DNA of 64,000 nucleotides from Pogostemon cablin (Eukaryota; Streptophyta; Magnoliopsida; Lamiales; Lamiaceae), in NCBI GenBank assembly GCA_023678885.1, contig CM042983.1, positions 21,930,279-21,994,278 of the forward strand, in the 5' to 3' direction. A program made the translations under genes and the position numbers. Positions 1-10,066 of the stretch are shown here, one piece after another. Below the pieces are notes generated by a model. It made no database searches. It saw only the letters and a list, made by a program, of their open reading frames with translations, and was not told the origin of the DNA. The first letter of the stretch is position 1; the number at the start of each line of letters is the position of its first letter.

Positions 1-426
1 GATTCTTTCTTCTTGATAGAGAAAAAAGAAGTAGACACCCATTAAGATGAGTTAGAGCAAGAAACTTGAGATTTAATGGGCTTGAAGGGGAACGAGGAAT
101 CAGCGGAAGAGTGAAACCCATTTGCGCGCTAAATGTAAAGGAGAGGGAAGAAGAATAGTGAGTCTGTTGCTATATCTTCTAACACCGTTGATCGATTTTA
201 AATGGGAATGCATATGTGTTTTGTTTTAAGAAAATACGAGACTCAATTGATCTAAGCTAAAAATGAAAAGGGTTTAAATGAACAAAAAGAAGGATTAAGG
301 GTTTATTTGATCTTGTGAGATAAGATTGAGGGCTTATGTGACCTTTTGCCCCTTTTCTTATACTACAAAAGTTTTAATGTGAGAGCACAAACTATCACAC
401 TCACTGATTAGGCTCATCGGCAAATA
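1..426. other. no gene recognised
   Basis: AT-rich sequence with stops in all frames and no domain, RNA gene or repeat that I recognise. It precedes the 72-bp tandem duplication and the first copia element. Confidence 0.5.
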
Positions 427-567
427 CAAAAAAATATTCACTGTAATAGTTCTTTTATACCACCCAAATTAATAAGATCTTCTGGGCAAAGAATGTACAC
501 AAAAAATATTCACTGTAATAGTTCTCTTATACCACCCAAATTAATAAGATCTTCTGGGCAAAGAATG
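427..567. repeat. 72-bp tandem duplication, two copies
   Basis: Two near-identical head-to-tail copies begin at 427 and 499; the word CACTGTAATAG recurs at 439 and 511. The second copy ends in GAATG exactly where the copia 5' LTR starts at 568, so the copia element sits at the right edge of the duplication. It is not part of the LTR, because the 3' LTR lacks it. Confidence 0.85.
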
Positions 568-724
568 TAATAGTCAGAGATAATATTAAATAATTACCTT
601 AATTATGAAGATTTATTCAATTGTATATTATGATAGAAGATTTGGTTAGATATCTTAATTGTATATAAATATCACATTGTAATTATAATTTCCCATTCAA
701 TGAAATCCTTATATCATTATATCA
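568..724 (+). repeat. copia-1 5' LTR, 157 bp
   Basis: It matches 4032-4188 almost base for base with equal length and ends directly before the primer site TGGTATCAGCC at 725. The edges begin TAATAGTC rather than canonical TG, so the terminal base pairs may have mutated. Confidence 0.85.
662..670 (+). promoter_or_regulatory. TATA box of copia-1 LTR
   Basis: TATATAAAT, conserved in both LTRs, is the only TATA-like site in this very short LTR and is the likely transcription signal. Confidence 0.5.
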
Positions 725-738
725 TGGTATCAGCCTAA
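725..738 (+). other. primer binding site (initiator tRNA-Met type)
   Basis: TGGTATCAGCCTAA directly follows the LTR. The usual plant copia site is TGGTATCAGAGC, so this copy seems to have lost two bases after CAG. Confidence 0.75.
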
Positions 739-840
739 CATACGATACCTAAACCCTGCTCCAGATCTTCTTCTTTTCTTCTACCTCTACAGTTTTCCCC
801 TCTACTCTCTTTTCTGCTAAATCCAATACTTCGTAGAATA

Positions 841-3800
841 TGAATACTTTTGTTACAAATCTTGCAGAGGCTTTCTCGGTTGGTAGTCAAATTGATTCAA
901 TGTCTACTTCAACTTAGAATTTGGATATTTGGGCATTTGCTCATATGACGTCAAACGTGGTTTATTGGATTCTTCAATTCCATATACAGGTTCAGATTAT
1001 GTTCTTGTTGGTAATGGTGCTCGATTAGCAATTACAAATATTGGTTCTTATAGGATTAATAATTCTATTCTCTTATATGATGTTCTGGTTGTGCCAAATA
1101 TTATCAAAAATCTATTATATGTTAGTAAGTTATTTGCTGATTTTGAGGTAGATGTTTTATTCAATGATGTTTCATTTGAAATTCGAAGCCGAATATCAAG
1201 AGATATTTTGGCTCGGGGTAATCACATATGAGGCTTATATATACTTGATGGTGTTGTCTCGATTAACAACATATTTTGAATTATGGCACTCTAGATTTGG
1301 TCATGTTGCATTTAACACTGTTTCTTTACTACAAATACTTAGTCATGTTTCTGTTACATCTGTGTTGCCGAAGCCTTTGATTTTTTCATCTTGTGAGCAA
1401 GCTAAGCGTAAACGTTTACCTTTTTCATTAAATGATAAATGTTCATCACATGTATTGGATGATACACTGTGATTTATGGGTGCCTACTCCGGTTTCATCT
1501 ACTTCTGGTTTTCGATACTATATGATATTTATGGATGATTTCTCCCATTTTACTTGGTTTTATCCATTAAAGCAGAAATCTGAATTCTATGATATACTTG
1601 TTTAGTTTAGTAAGTTTGTCTCTAATTAATCAGTTTGAAAGTCGAATCAAAATCTTTTAAAGTGATGGTGGTACTGAATTTACTATGGAAGGGTTCAAAA
1701 ATTTTTCCGGGATAATGGTATTCGCCACATAATGTCTTGTCCTTGTATGCCTGCTCAAAATGGGCATGCAGAGAAAAAACTTCATCATATTATGGAAACA
1801 GGTCTAGCAATGATGTTTCATACTAGTGTCCCTTCTAAGTATTGCGTTGAAGCCTTCAGCAGTGCAGTTTATATAATTAATCGCCTACCTACTTCTGTTA
1901 TCAAGGGGCATTCTCCGTTTGAATTATTATTTCATGTGGCTCCTGATTATGAGGTTTTTTACCCTTTCAGCTGTGGTGTTTTTCCTTGCCTTCGGAATTA
2001 TGTGGCTAATAAGTTTGTACATTGCAATATTCCCTGCATCTTTATGGGCTGCAATAGAATTCATAAAGGGATTAGGTGTCTCGATCCAAAGTCCTTCCCA
2101 TTTATATAACTCAGTTGCTAAGTTTGATGAACTCTATTTTCCATTTTCAGTTAATCCTATTAGCTCTTCTTTATCCGCTCAGAGTCTTGTGGAATTTGTT
2201 GAACATATTCGTTTGAAGGTTTCTTGTTTGTCAAATGAGACGTCTTAGTGCCTCTATTGGAATGCTTCAATTGCCATGTGCTCTTTGTGATTCAGCTTCT
2301 GAGGGCAAACTTCCACAGGAGAATTCCTACTGAGCATCTTAACATGACAGTCCTTCACCTGTTCAGATACCAGAGACACAGCCTCCACCTGTTCAGATAC
2401 CAGAGATACAACCTCCACCAACTAATCTACCAACTCATAATATGATGACTCGAGCAAAATCTGGTATTTTTAAGCCCAAACACCCCATTTATTATGCTCA
2501 AACTTCTTTATTCACTGCTCTTATTACAGTTCGTGAGCCAAAAGGATTTAAGTCTGCAGTCAAACATCGTGAATGGCTTGCTGCTATGGATGAGGATCTC
2601 TTTGCTCTTCGATCTAATGATACATGGGATCTTGTTCCTCGACCTCTAAAGGTTAATGTTATTGGGTCCAAATGGATTTTCCGCACTAAATTTTTGGCAA
2701 ATAGATCTATTGATTGACATAAAGCTCGACTTGTTGCTCAAGAATTTAGTCAATTATCTGGATTTGATTATTCGCATACTTTTAGCCAGTGGAAAATATA
2801 TCTACAGTCCGAATCATTCTTTCTCTTGCATGATGTATCGTTGGCCTTTGCACCAGCTTGATGTAAAGAATGCATTTCTTAATGGTATTCTTTCAGAAAT
2901 AGTTTTTATGGAACAACCTCCGGGTTATGTTGATCCATGCTACCCGAATCATGTATGTCATCTTAAAAGGATTTATATGGTTTAAAACAGGCTCCTCGGG
3001 CATGGTTTCAAAGGCTCAATGACTTTCTACTTAATATTGGTTTTCTATGTAGTAAATCTGATCCTTCTCTGTTTATTTATATTTGTGGATCATCTACACT
3101 ATATCTTCTAGTATATGTTGATGATTTTATCCTTACAAGGAATTCTCAGGATCTCATCACCTCATTTATCTCTTGTTTGCAACGAGAATTTGCTATTAAG
3201 GATATATGCAAACTTGAATACTTTTTTATTCTTGAGGTCACTTATACTTCACAAAGTCTTTTTTTGAATCAGGCCAAGTATGCTAGAGATATTTTGAAGC
3301 GGGCTACTCATGAGGATGCTAAGCTTGTCTCCACTCATTTAGCGATAGGTTTTCAACTTGCGTCTCCAGGCACACCATTTGATGATCCTACCTTATACAG
3401 ATATCTTGTTGGTGCTCTACAGTAAATCAGGTGAGTCAATTTATGAATCAACCAACAATCGAGCATTTTCAGGCTTTGAAGAAGATTATTAGATATGTCA
3501 AGAGTACTCCAGATTATGGGCTTTCTTTTTCTTCTTGTTCAACCCCTTCTTTGGTGGGTTATTCTAATGCTGATTGGGCTAGGTGTCTAGAGACTCGTCG
3601 ATCCACTTATAGTTACTGCATTTATCTTGGTGGAAATCTTGTATGTTGGAGTGCTAGAAAGCAACCTACTATCTCACGTTTCAGTTGTGAGTCTGAGTAT
3701 GGAGCTCTTGCTAATAGTGCTTCAGAATATATTACTCATCTACTCAAGGAGCTTCGAGTATCATCCTCACACTCTCCTATTTTGTTATGTGACAACAATA

Positions 3801-3990
3801 GTGCCATTTTTCTTAGTCAAAATCTAGTTGCACATAAATGAGCTAAGCACATTGATATTGACTATCATTTTATTTGTGAATTGGTGTCATCAAGAAAACT
3901 TGTCACTCAGTTTGTTCCATCCGAGCTCCAATTTGTTGATATTTTTACTAAGAGCCTTCTTAGGCCACCATTCGAGTCTTTAGAAGCAAG
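841..3990 (+). pseudogene. broken copia polyprotein (PR-IN-RT-RNaseH)
   Basis: An ATG at 841 gives about 25 residues and then a stop. A damaged protease end (AHMTSN) follows at about 935-955, so a normal gag is absent. The VGNGARLAITNIG stretch at about 1007-1045 and LWHSRFGHVAF at about 1280-1310 mark the gag-pre-integrase zone. Integrase core pieces lie at 1500-2110, including the FMDDFSHFTWFYPLK and PAQNGHAEKK motifs. Reverse transcriptase pieces lie at 2560-3180: WIFRTKF, QLDVKNAFLNG and an intact YVDDFILT at about 3112-3141. RNase H follows at 3430-3990, with NADWARCLETRRST and CESEYGAL. Several stops and frame changes break the reading. The family assignment is firm; the gene is dead. 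Confidence 0.9.
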
Positions 3991-4019
3991 CTTCAAGTAG
4001 AGTCTCACCCCACGTCTCG

Positions 4020-4031
4020 CTTCAGGGGGGA
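4020..4031 (+). other. polypurine tract of copia-1
   Basis: CTTCAGGGGGGA lies immediately before the 3' LTR, the expected second-strand primer position. Confidence 0.7.
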
Positions 4032-4188
4032 TAATAGTTAGAGATAATAATAAATAATTACCTTAATTATAAAGATTTATTAAATTGTATATTATGATAG
4101 AAGATTTGGTTAGATATCTTAATTGTATATAAATATCCCATTGTAATTATTATTTCTCATTCAATGAAATCCTTATTTCATTCTATCA
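4032..4188 (+). repeat. copia-1 3' LTR, 157 bp
   Basis: Same length and nearly the same sequence as the 5' LTR at 568-724. It is followed by AAATG, the presumed target duplication. Confidence 0.85.
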
Positions 4189-4350
4189 AAATGATTCAAA
4201 ATAAAGTTTATATTTGTTTTCATTGATTGTGAAATATCAAAATTATCACAAACTGGCACTCTTGTATTGCCTTCAAAAACAACTATTGAAACATAAAATG
4301 CTAGGAAAATCAGTCGGTCGAAACATGAAAATTTCTTTAAACATAGATAT

Positions 4351-4693
4351 TTATGCAGCGAGAGCTTATTAAACGATGAATATACGTAGAACAAGCTCTA
4401 TATTTCGTTGATTCCTAAAGAATACCGAAAAATAGACTTCTCAAATACGTTGATTCATAAGAATAACGTAAAAGAGGTTATAAGACAACTCTTATTTTCA
4501 TTAAACAAATTCAACTCCCTTGATATAATAATATGACCACCTATTTATAGGGAAAAATCTATTACAGTAATGACAAGTATAAAAGGTAATGATGACGTAC
4601 ATAAATAAAATTAAATTCAACAAATAAAATTAAATCTTATAATATCTAATTAATCTATATAATAATTATTTTGAATCTTCCATGTCTTCACCA
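4351..4693 (-). repeat. family D 3' LTR, 343 bp
   Basis: Near-identical to 12770-13115. On the minus strand it begins TGGTGAAGACATGG and ends near CGCTGCAT. A TATA-like CTATAAATAGG element lies on the minus strand around 4540-4555. The left terminal base pairs are TT where the other copies have TG. Confidence 0.85.
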
Positions 4694-5229
4694 TTCTCCT
4701 CGTCTTGAAAAGGATTCGCCCTCAAATCCAGCCTTGTGTCATAGCGAGCCTAAAGATTCGAAGATGTGCAGGAACATACTTAAACTCTTGTAGCCAAATA
4801 GGTGCAACATATGCAGATTCATCTCCTAAAATAACTTGAGATTTAACAATAAAAGACATTTCATCATCAATCTCTATGTTTTGATCAAAAATTATATTTT
4901 AATTTTGACTTTGATATTCCACTTCAAAAACATCAACACCATCCGCTTCCCATGAACGATACTCAATCTCCTTACTGGAAAATTGTGTATCATCATAACC
5001 ACCATTGATAATGTCCACCGAATCAATATACTCATTGAAAATTGGAGGTTCATACCACAAATCTTCGTCAGAGTATTCATCGAAAATTGGTGGCCCATCG
5101 TATACAGGATCGGACACAAATAAATTATTTTGTTAGTAGATCTACGTAGTATCATCTTCATACGATGAGTGATCATCATAAAAGATATCATAAACCACAA
5201 ATCTCGAATCCAACATCGAGAATCATAAA
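4694..5229 (-). pseudogene. family D internal region with tail of a gypsy polyprotein
   Basis: On the minus strand there is a reading frame rich in acidic and proline residues (about 5117-4899, with repeats such as PPIFDEYSDEDLW and PPIFNEYIDSVD). Closer to the LTR comes a stretch reading DTRLDLRANPFQDEENGED. In many plant Ty3/gypsy elements the polyprotein ends with this kind of 'DTRLDLR-NPF' tail, and the reading continues into the first codons of the LTR here. Everything between the primer site and this tail (gag, PR, RT, RNase H, IN) has been deleted. The likely purine tract is GACGAGGAGAA on the minus strand, next to the LTR. Confidence 0.7.
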
Positions 5230-5247
5230 TTGGCTCTGATTACCAAC
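5230..5247 (-). other. primer binding site of family D (tRNA-Met type)
   Basis: On the minus strand the LTR end CTGCATCA is followed by GTTGGTAATCAGAGCC, which matches the initiator-tRNA type site with one extra A. Confidence 0.75.
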
Positions 5248-5363
5248 TGATGCAGCGGAGCATATTAAAGGATGAATATACATAGAATAAGCTCTATAAT
5301 CTATTGATTCCTAAGAAATACCAGAAAATAGACTTCTCAAATTCGTTGATTCCTAAGAATACC
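5248..5363 (-). repeat. family D 5' LTR, first half of the split copy
   Basis: Aligns with the first 116 bp of the intact copy 12770-13115 and stops at AAGAATACC. The continuation, GTAAAAGAGG onward, is found at 12541. Confidence 0.85.
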
Positions 5364-6391
5364 TATCGTTCTTGTGTATGTATTCTAGAACTTGCCTCTT
5401 GTCTTACTTGAGACTACATGTGTGTTAGATGATGGGAGATGATTTTAGGCCATCCTTGAATTTGAGTCACTTAGCCAAATAATTCCTTACCAAATGATGT
5501 TTAACCGTAGGTAGCCCCGTTGAGCCTAAAAGCCTTATTTCTTTGGCAACCTACGAAGATAGCCACTTTGATATCCTATTTGAGCCTTAAATTCCTATAT
5601 TTAGTAGAGAATTAAATGCTGTCAAAATGTGTGAATTGATTTTCATGGAGTTTGGAAGGAATAAAATATTTGGAGCTGTACAAGTGATTATGAGCTGAAA
5701 AATATGAGCTTAAAAATAAGTTGCTTAAGGGTAGTGCCCGAAACTGGTACCCCAAGATGTTAGAGGTAGTGCCCGAAACTGGTACCTCGAGAGAGAAAAA
5801 GAGAAAAGAAGGGAAAAAATGTTGAGCTTGAAGGAAATGAGAGAAAAAAGAAAATTAGAAGAGCATGAAGATGGATAGCCTTGAAGTGTAAAAATTTGCA
5901 GTACAAAAGATCTCCGGTTTTAATTCTCTACTAATTAAGTTACTTTATCCATATATTTCCTACCCTTACCAAAGAGCCAACATTACATCCAAAAGAAAAG
6001 TCCTTTTTGATCCCATTGTCGAATCATACTTTTAAGTGGTGGAGAGTTTTAGACTTTTGGCAAGCTTATGGTTACGCATGCACTTGAATTGAATCTGAGT
6101 GTAAACACCTTAACCCATAAGTGTACATCTTTTACACTTGAGTGCGAGTGATATATACTTTCCGTGAGAACATGTTGATGAAGCATTTGAATTGGTGGTG
6201 ATTGTCTTAACTTGTATGCTATGAATTGATTATTACACGTAATAAGAGTTGCATGACCTAAGTTGATGACAATTGTATTTTGAATGGGGTATTGGTCATA
6301 GTCCTTGTTTCCCCGCTAATTTTCATACTTTCTCTTTCTCTTTATCTTTATTTTGTTGCCTCGGGACGAGCAACGGGTAAGTTTGAGGGAT
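5364..6391 (+). other. 3' non-coding internal region of an Athila-like element
   Basis: Nearly collinear with 28372-29420 of the full-length family A element. Shared words include ATTCTAGAACTTGCCTCTTG, GTAGTGCCCGAAACTGGTACC (twice here, 5731-5800) and GGGACGAGCAACGGGTAAG just before the LTR. No coding potential is seen. The likely purine tract is AAGTTTGAGGGAT at 6379-6391. Confidence 0.8.
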
Positions 6392-6956
6392 TGATGAGAG
6401 TGAAAATAAGCGTGTTTTAGTGTCCAATTTAACACCTTTTTGATTGATATTGTAGTCTTATATTAGCACAAATGTCTTATATTCGATATATGTGAGAATT
6501 ATGTGCACTTGAGGTGTTTTATTGTGTTTTAGGTAGAAAAAGGATCAAAAGAGCCAAGTTTGAGAAAAGGTGCAATTTGTGCAAGAATGCTGATAAACGC
6601 ACGTCCAACTTTTATAATTATTCTGTATTGATGTGGAGCTCTGAACGGGAAGTGTGATATATGGTTGGAAAGCCACTGAAGAGAGGGTCGTTTTGGCGTA
6701 AAGAACATCCCATTCGGAGTCCGAACGAGGAAGTTATGAGCAAAGTGGTGACGCCGCGCGAGCTGTGCCGAATAGAATTACAGTGCTATTTTCCATGGCC
6801 TGTTACATATTCAATTCTTAGAGTTCTTGTGATTTATTTATATGAATAGAAAGCCAAGGAAGAGAGGATCGCGTGAGCGCAAAAATCACTCAATTCGGAG
6901 GTCGGATGTGAAAGTTATACGCGAAACGGAGAGACTGCGCAAATCCAGTAGCAGGG

Positions 6957-7016
6957 TTCGACCTGTGGTTCGACCTGTGGCAAGTGGTTCGACCTGTTTG
7001 ACGAGGTCGAACCTAC
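6957..7016 (+). repeat. GGTTCGACC cluster in LTR A1
   Basis: Three forward copies of GTTCGACCTGT are followed by one reverse copy, AGGTCGAACC, within 60 bp, ending about 90 bp upstream of the TATA box. Confidence 0.85.
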
Positions 7017-7101
7017 ATGCGGGAACTTACGTATTTTCGAGGCCAAAACGCGTGGGATCACTTGAAAAGCCCATTCCAAGCCCTAGAGACGTGATTACAA
7101 G

Positions 7102-7110
7102 TATAAAAGG
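7102..7110 (+). promoter_or_regulatory. TATA box of LTR A1
   Basis: TATAAAAGG, in the conserved context GTGATTACAAG-TATAAAAGG-AGGCTCATG, which recurs in the LTR at 8347. Transcription probably starts about 30 bp downstream. Confidence 0.75.
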
Positions 7111-8253
7111 AGGCTCATGCAGTCAAGAAAAACACAACACAATACAAGAGAGGAGAAGAAAGGCCACAACCATACAACACCCCACAAGGGGGGATCACCC
7201 CCCATCCATCATCCACTTCCTTTCCTCCATCCATCCATCACTTTGAAGATTCGTTTGTGGAATCATGAGGAGAACCAAGAGGAGGATTCAAGATGGAGAA
7301 GGGCATGAAGACGCCATATCAAGGGTTTATTCGTTTCCTAATTTATCTTGTATTTTCCGGACATCCGGGTAAGATCTATCTAGCACCCATGATTGTTCTT
7401 CGAAACATCATGGGCTAGAGCCTTTTTGGTAGATTTAGGAGTTTGAAGGTTTTATCTAGTTAATTGAACTTTCATGTATACACTCCGTACAACACTACTT
7501 GTGGATTTATTTTATATATGATTGTGCTTTCTTAATCCATATTCACGGTCGTTTTATGCATCTTCAATTGGTATATAGAGTCTGAATATATATCTTGGTT
7601 GTAGATTGAGTGCGTTCACCGCTGAACAGGATTCCATGTTATGATTCTAAGTGAGGGGATTCCGAAGCTTCATTAGAACTATCATATATGAATACTTATT
7701 AATTGAATTGAATTCGGATTATTAAGTAGGATAAAGAGGATAACTTTATAGTACCTATAAAGGGAGATCATATCGGGTTAGAGTACCAATCCTAGGGGAA
7801 AATAATTGATACTGATAGTACCTAGAAAGGGGGGTGAAATTATATCTCTTGCTCCGAGGTTATTCACACGTGTTACACGCATGTTTGCTTGTGTCTATAG
7901 AGTAAATATGCATGGCTTAGTGATGCGTCCATATTCCACAAGGCAGAGTCGGACATCAACGTATGAAAGGGAAGTTAATGAGTAAAACTGGATTATCCTA
8001 GAGCTACCTATTCTCCTACTTGATCCACATACGTATTCTTCGAGTGATAGTTTATTTTATTTGTTATTTAATTTAGTATTTTAGTTATAATCAAACATCA
8101 AACTCTTATTGCTTTGTCTTAATTAATTTAGATAATAATTAAATTGATAATACGCCGTCTCTTGGGTTCGATATTCACTTGGTCACCTTTCGAAACTACA
8201 ATTGATATCCTTCATACTTGGGGATTAATTGTGTGTTGAGAAAACCCCCATCA

Positions 8254-8346
8254 TAGAGCTCCATCGGCAGTATGATAACCCCAATGTCATCTTTGAGCTT
8301 CCCTTGGATGGAGTTCCTCTTTCCGAGCCCCCTCCAGGTCATACCG
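8254..8346 (+). other. 93-bp sliver between two LTRs
   Basis: GC-richer than its surroundings and open in one frame (ELHRQYDNPNVIFELPLDG...). That resembles the acidic, proline-containing gag-like proteins of family H in style, but it is too short to assign. It may be what is left of the DNA the A1 element had entered. Confidence 0.35.
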
Positions 8347-8554
8347 TGATGAGTGTGTAAATTCACAAGTTTGGCATCATGTTTTGCGCTAGTTTTGGAG
8401 AGTTTTGAGGTGGAAATAGGTGAAAAACCTATATATATTGTGAATTAACATAAATCAGGTATTAGTGGAGCTATTTAAGTGGTTTTCATAGCAAAATCGG
8501 AGTGGAAGTGCCAAAAATCGAAGAGACAAAGTCGAGACCACGCAAATCGCCAAG

Positions 8555-8850
8555 GAGAGAGGTGGGTTTGACCTGTTGGAGAAGGGTTCGACCTCTCTAG
8601 TAGGTCGAACCAGCGTTGAAAGAGTGCAGGAGATGGATTCGACCACGACGTTGGGGGTTCGACCTGACGGTTGGTCGAATCGAGAGCAGAAATTGTCCAG
8701 TAGCGTGGTTCGACCTGTGGTTCGACCAAGATGGAGTGGTTCGACCTGTTCAAGAAGTCGAACCAAGTGCAGAATACTTCCAGTAGGTGGGTTCGACCTG
8801 TTGTTCGACCTGCGGTCAATGGTTCGACCTGTTTGCTGAGGTCGAACCAT
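8555..8850 (+). repeat. dense GGTTCGACC cluster upstream of the LTR A2 promoter
   Basis: About nine copies of (G)GTTCGACC and four of the reverse complement GGTCGAAC lie within roughly 300 bp at irregular spacing. Some form hairpin-capable pairs, such as GGTTCGACCTCT...AGGTCGAACC at 8586-8611. The cluster ends about 95 bp upstream of the TATA box at 8944. Confidence 0.88.
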
Positions 8851-8943
8851 CGTGCGGAAACTTACCTTATCCAGATTTTCGAGGCCAAAACGCGTGTGAT
8901 CACTTGAAAAGCCCATTCCAAGCCCTAGAGCCGTGATTACAAG

Positions 8944-8952
8944 TATAAAAGG
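8944..8952 (+). promoter_or_regulatory. TATA box of LTR A2
   Basis: TATAAAAGG in the same conserved context as in LTR A1. Confidence 0.75.
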
Positions 8953-9962
8953 AGGCTCATGCAGACAATACAAGGGAGCTAATACATAATACAAGAGAGT
9001 TTTAGAGAGCATAAGATCGTGAAGCACAAGAGGAGATTAGGAGGAGCTGTGACAGAGGTTCCGCAGGAGATTCAAGTAAGATTGGTCCATCTAACCATGA
9101 TTGTTCCTAGATCAATCATGGGCTAGAGCCACTTCGGTAGTTCTAGGGTTATGAAGGTTTCATGAGTTGATTTGTATTTCGTGTGTATACTCCGTACAAC
9201 ACTACTTGTGGTTTAGTTTATATAAGATTGTGCATTTTTAATCCATACTCATAGTTATTTTGTGCATCAATAATCATTGTGTAGAGTCTGAATGCATAAC
9301 ATGGTTGTTGATTGAGTGCGTTCACTAATGAGCAGGGTTTATTGTTATAATTCTAAGTGAAGGGATTCCGAGGTTTTATTAGAACCATCTTATATGAATG
9401 TTTGTTAATTGAATTGAATTCGGGTTAACAAGTAGTATTAAGAGTATAACTTTATAGTACCTAAAAAGGGAGATCAAATCGGGTTAGAGTACTAAGTGCA
9501 CGGGAAATAATTGATTATGATAGTACCTAGAAAGGGAGGTAAAGTATACGTCTTGCTCTGAGGATACTCACACGTTTCAAAAGCTTATCTATTTGTGTCT
9601 ATAGAATAGATTTGCATGGTCTAGCGATGCGTCCATAAATCACAAGGCAGAGTCGGACATCGACACACGAAAGTATGAATTAACAAATGAAACTGGATGG
9701 CCTGACGAACTACCTAACATCTTATTTGATCACAACAACTCTTCTCTTGTTCTTGTTATTTATTTGCTATTTTAATTGTTACTTAGTTTACAAACCAACA
9801 ATTACAATTCTCAATATGGTCATAATTGCTAGAAAATAACTAAAGTAATATTTATCCGTCCCGTGGATTCGATATTTAACTTGGTCACCTTCGAAACTAC
9901 AATTGATATTCTTCATACTTGGGGATTAAAATTGTGTGTTGAGAAAACACCCATCAAATTTT

Positions 9963-9982
9963 TGGTGCCGTTGCCGGGGACG
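9963..9982 (+). other. primer binding site, tRNA-Asp type
   Basis: TGGTGCCGTTGCCGGGGACG matches the complement of the 3' end of plant tRNA-Asp (TGGCGCCGTTGCCGGGGA) with one mismatch. Use of tRNA-Asp is characteristic of Athila elements. Confidence 0.85.
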
Positions 9983-10066
9983 TCTTAAAATATCTTTTTG
10001 TTATTTTTAGTTTATTAGGGCTATTTATCTTGTTTTCCTGTTTTAATTCTAGTTCTTTTTAGGTGC

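Larger units (their letters stand above)
568..4188 (+). mobile_element. Ty1/copia deletion derivative (copia-1)
   Basis: Two 157-bp LTRs (568-724 and 4032-4188) flank about 3.3 kb. A tRNA-Met type primer site follows the left LTR, and a G-rich polypurine tract precedes the right one. The flanking 5-mers GAATG (563-567) and AAATG (4189-4193) look like a target duplication with one mismatch. The internal region goes almost at once from a leader into protease and gag-pre-integrase, so gag is essentially missing. The pol domains are in copia order (PR, IN, RT, RNase H) but broken by stops and frameshifts. It could only have moved with proteins from a relative. Confidence 0.9.
6392..8253 (+). repeat. 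Athila-like LTR A1, 1862 bp
   Basis: It begins TGATGAGAGTGAAAATAAGCG and ends AAACCCCCATCA, the same termini as the LTRs at 23518 and 29421. Its 5' side is a purine tract, so it was a 3' LTR. It contains a GGTTCGACC cluster and a TATA box, followed by CT-rich leader sequence. No gene is inside; the open frames seen here are chance readings. Confidence 0.88.
8347..9956 (+). repeat. Athila-like LTR A2, 1610 bp
   Basis: It begins TGATGAGTGTGTAAATTCAC and ends GAAAACACCCATCA, directly before a tRNA-Asp type primer site, so it is a 5' LTR. From about 8870 on it is close to LTR A1; the first 500 bp are different. A very dense GGTTCGACC cluster fills 8555-8850. A 190-codon minus-strand open frame here is an artefact of these repeats. 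Confidence 0.88.

Noticed and set aside
8455..9027. 190-codon minus-strand open frame inside LTR A2, plus overlapping frames on both strands
   Set aside because: The frames exist because the GGTTCGACC repeats lack stops in several frames. The peptides are repeats of STxQQTGRT/RSNP type and no homologue is recognised; the region is upstream LTR sequence.
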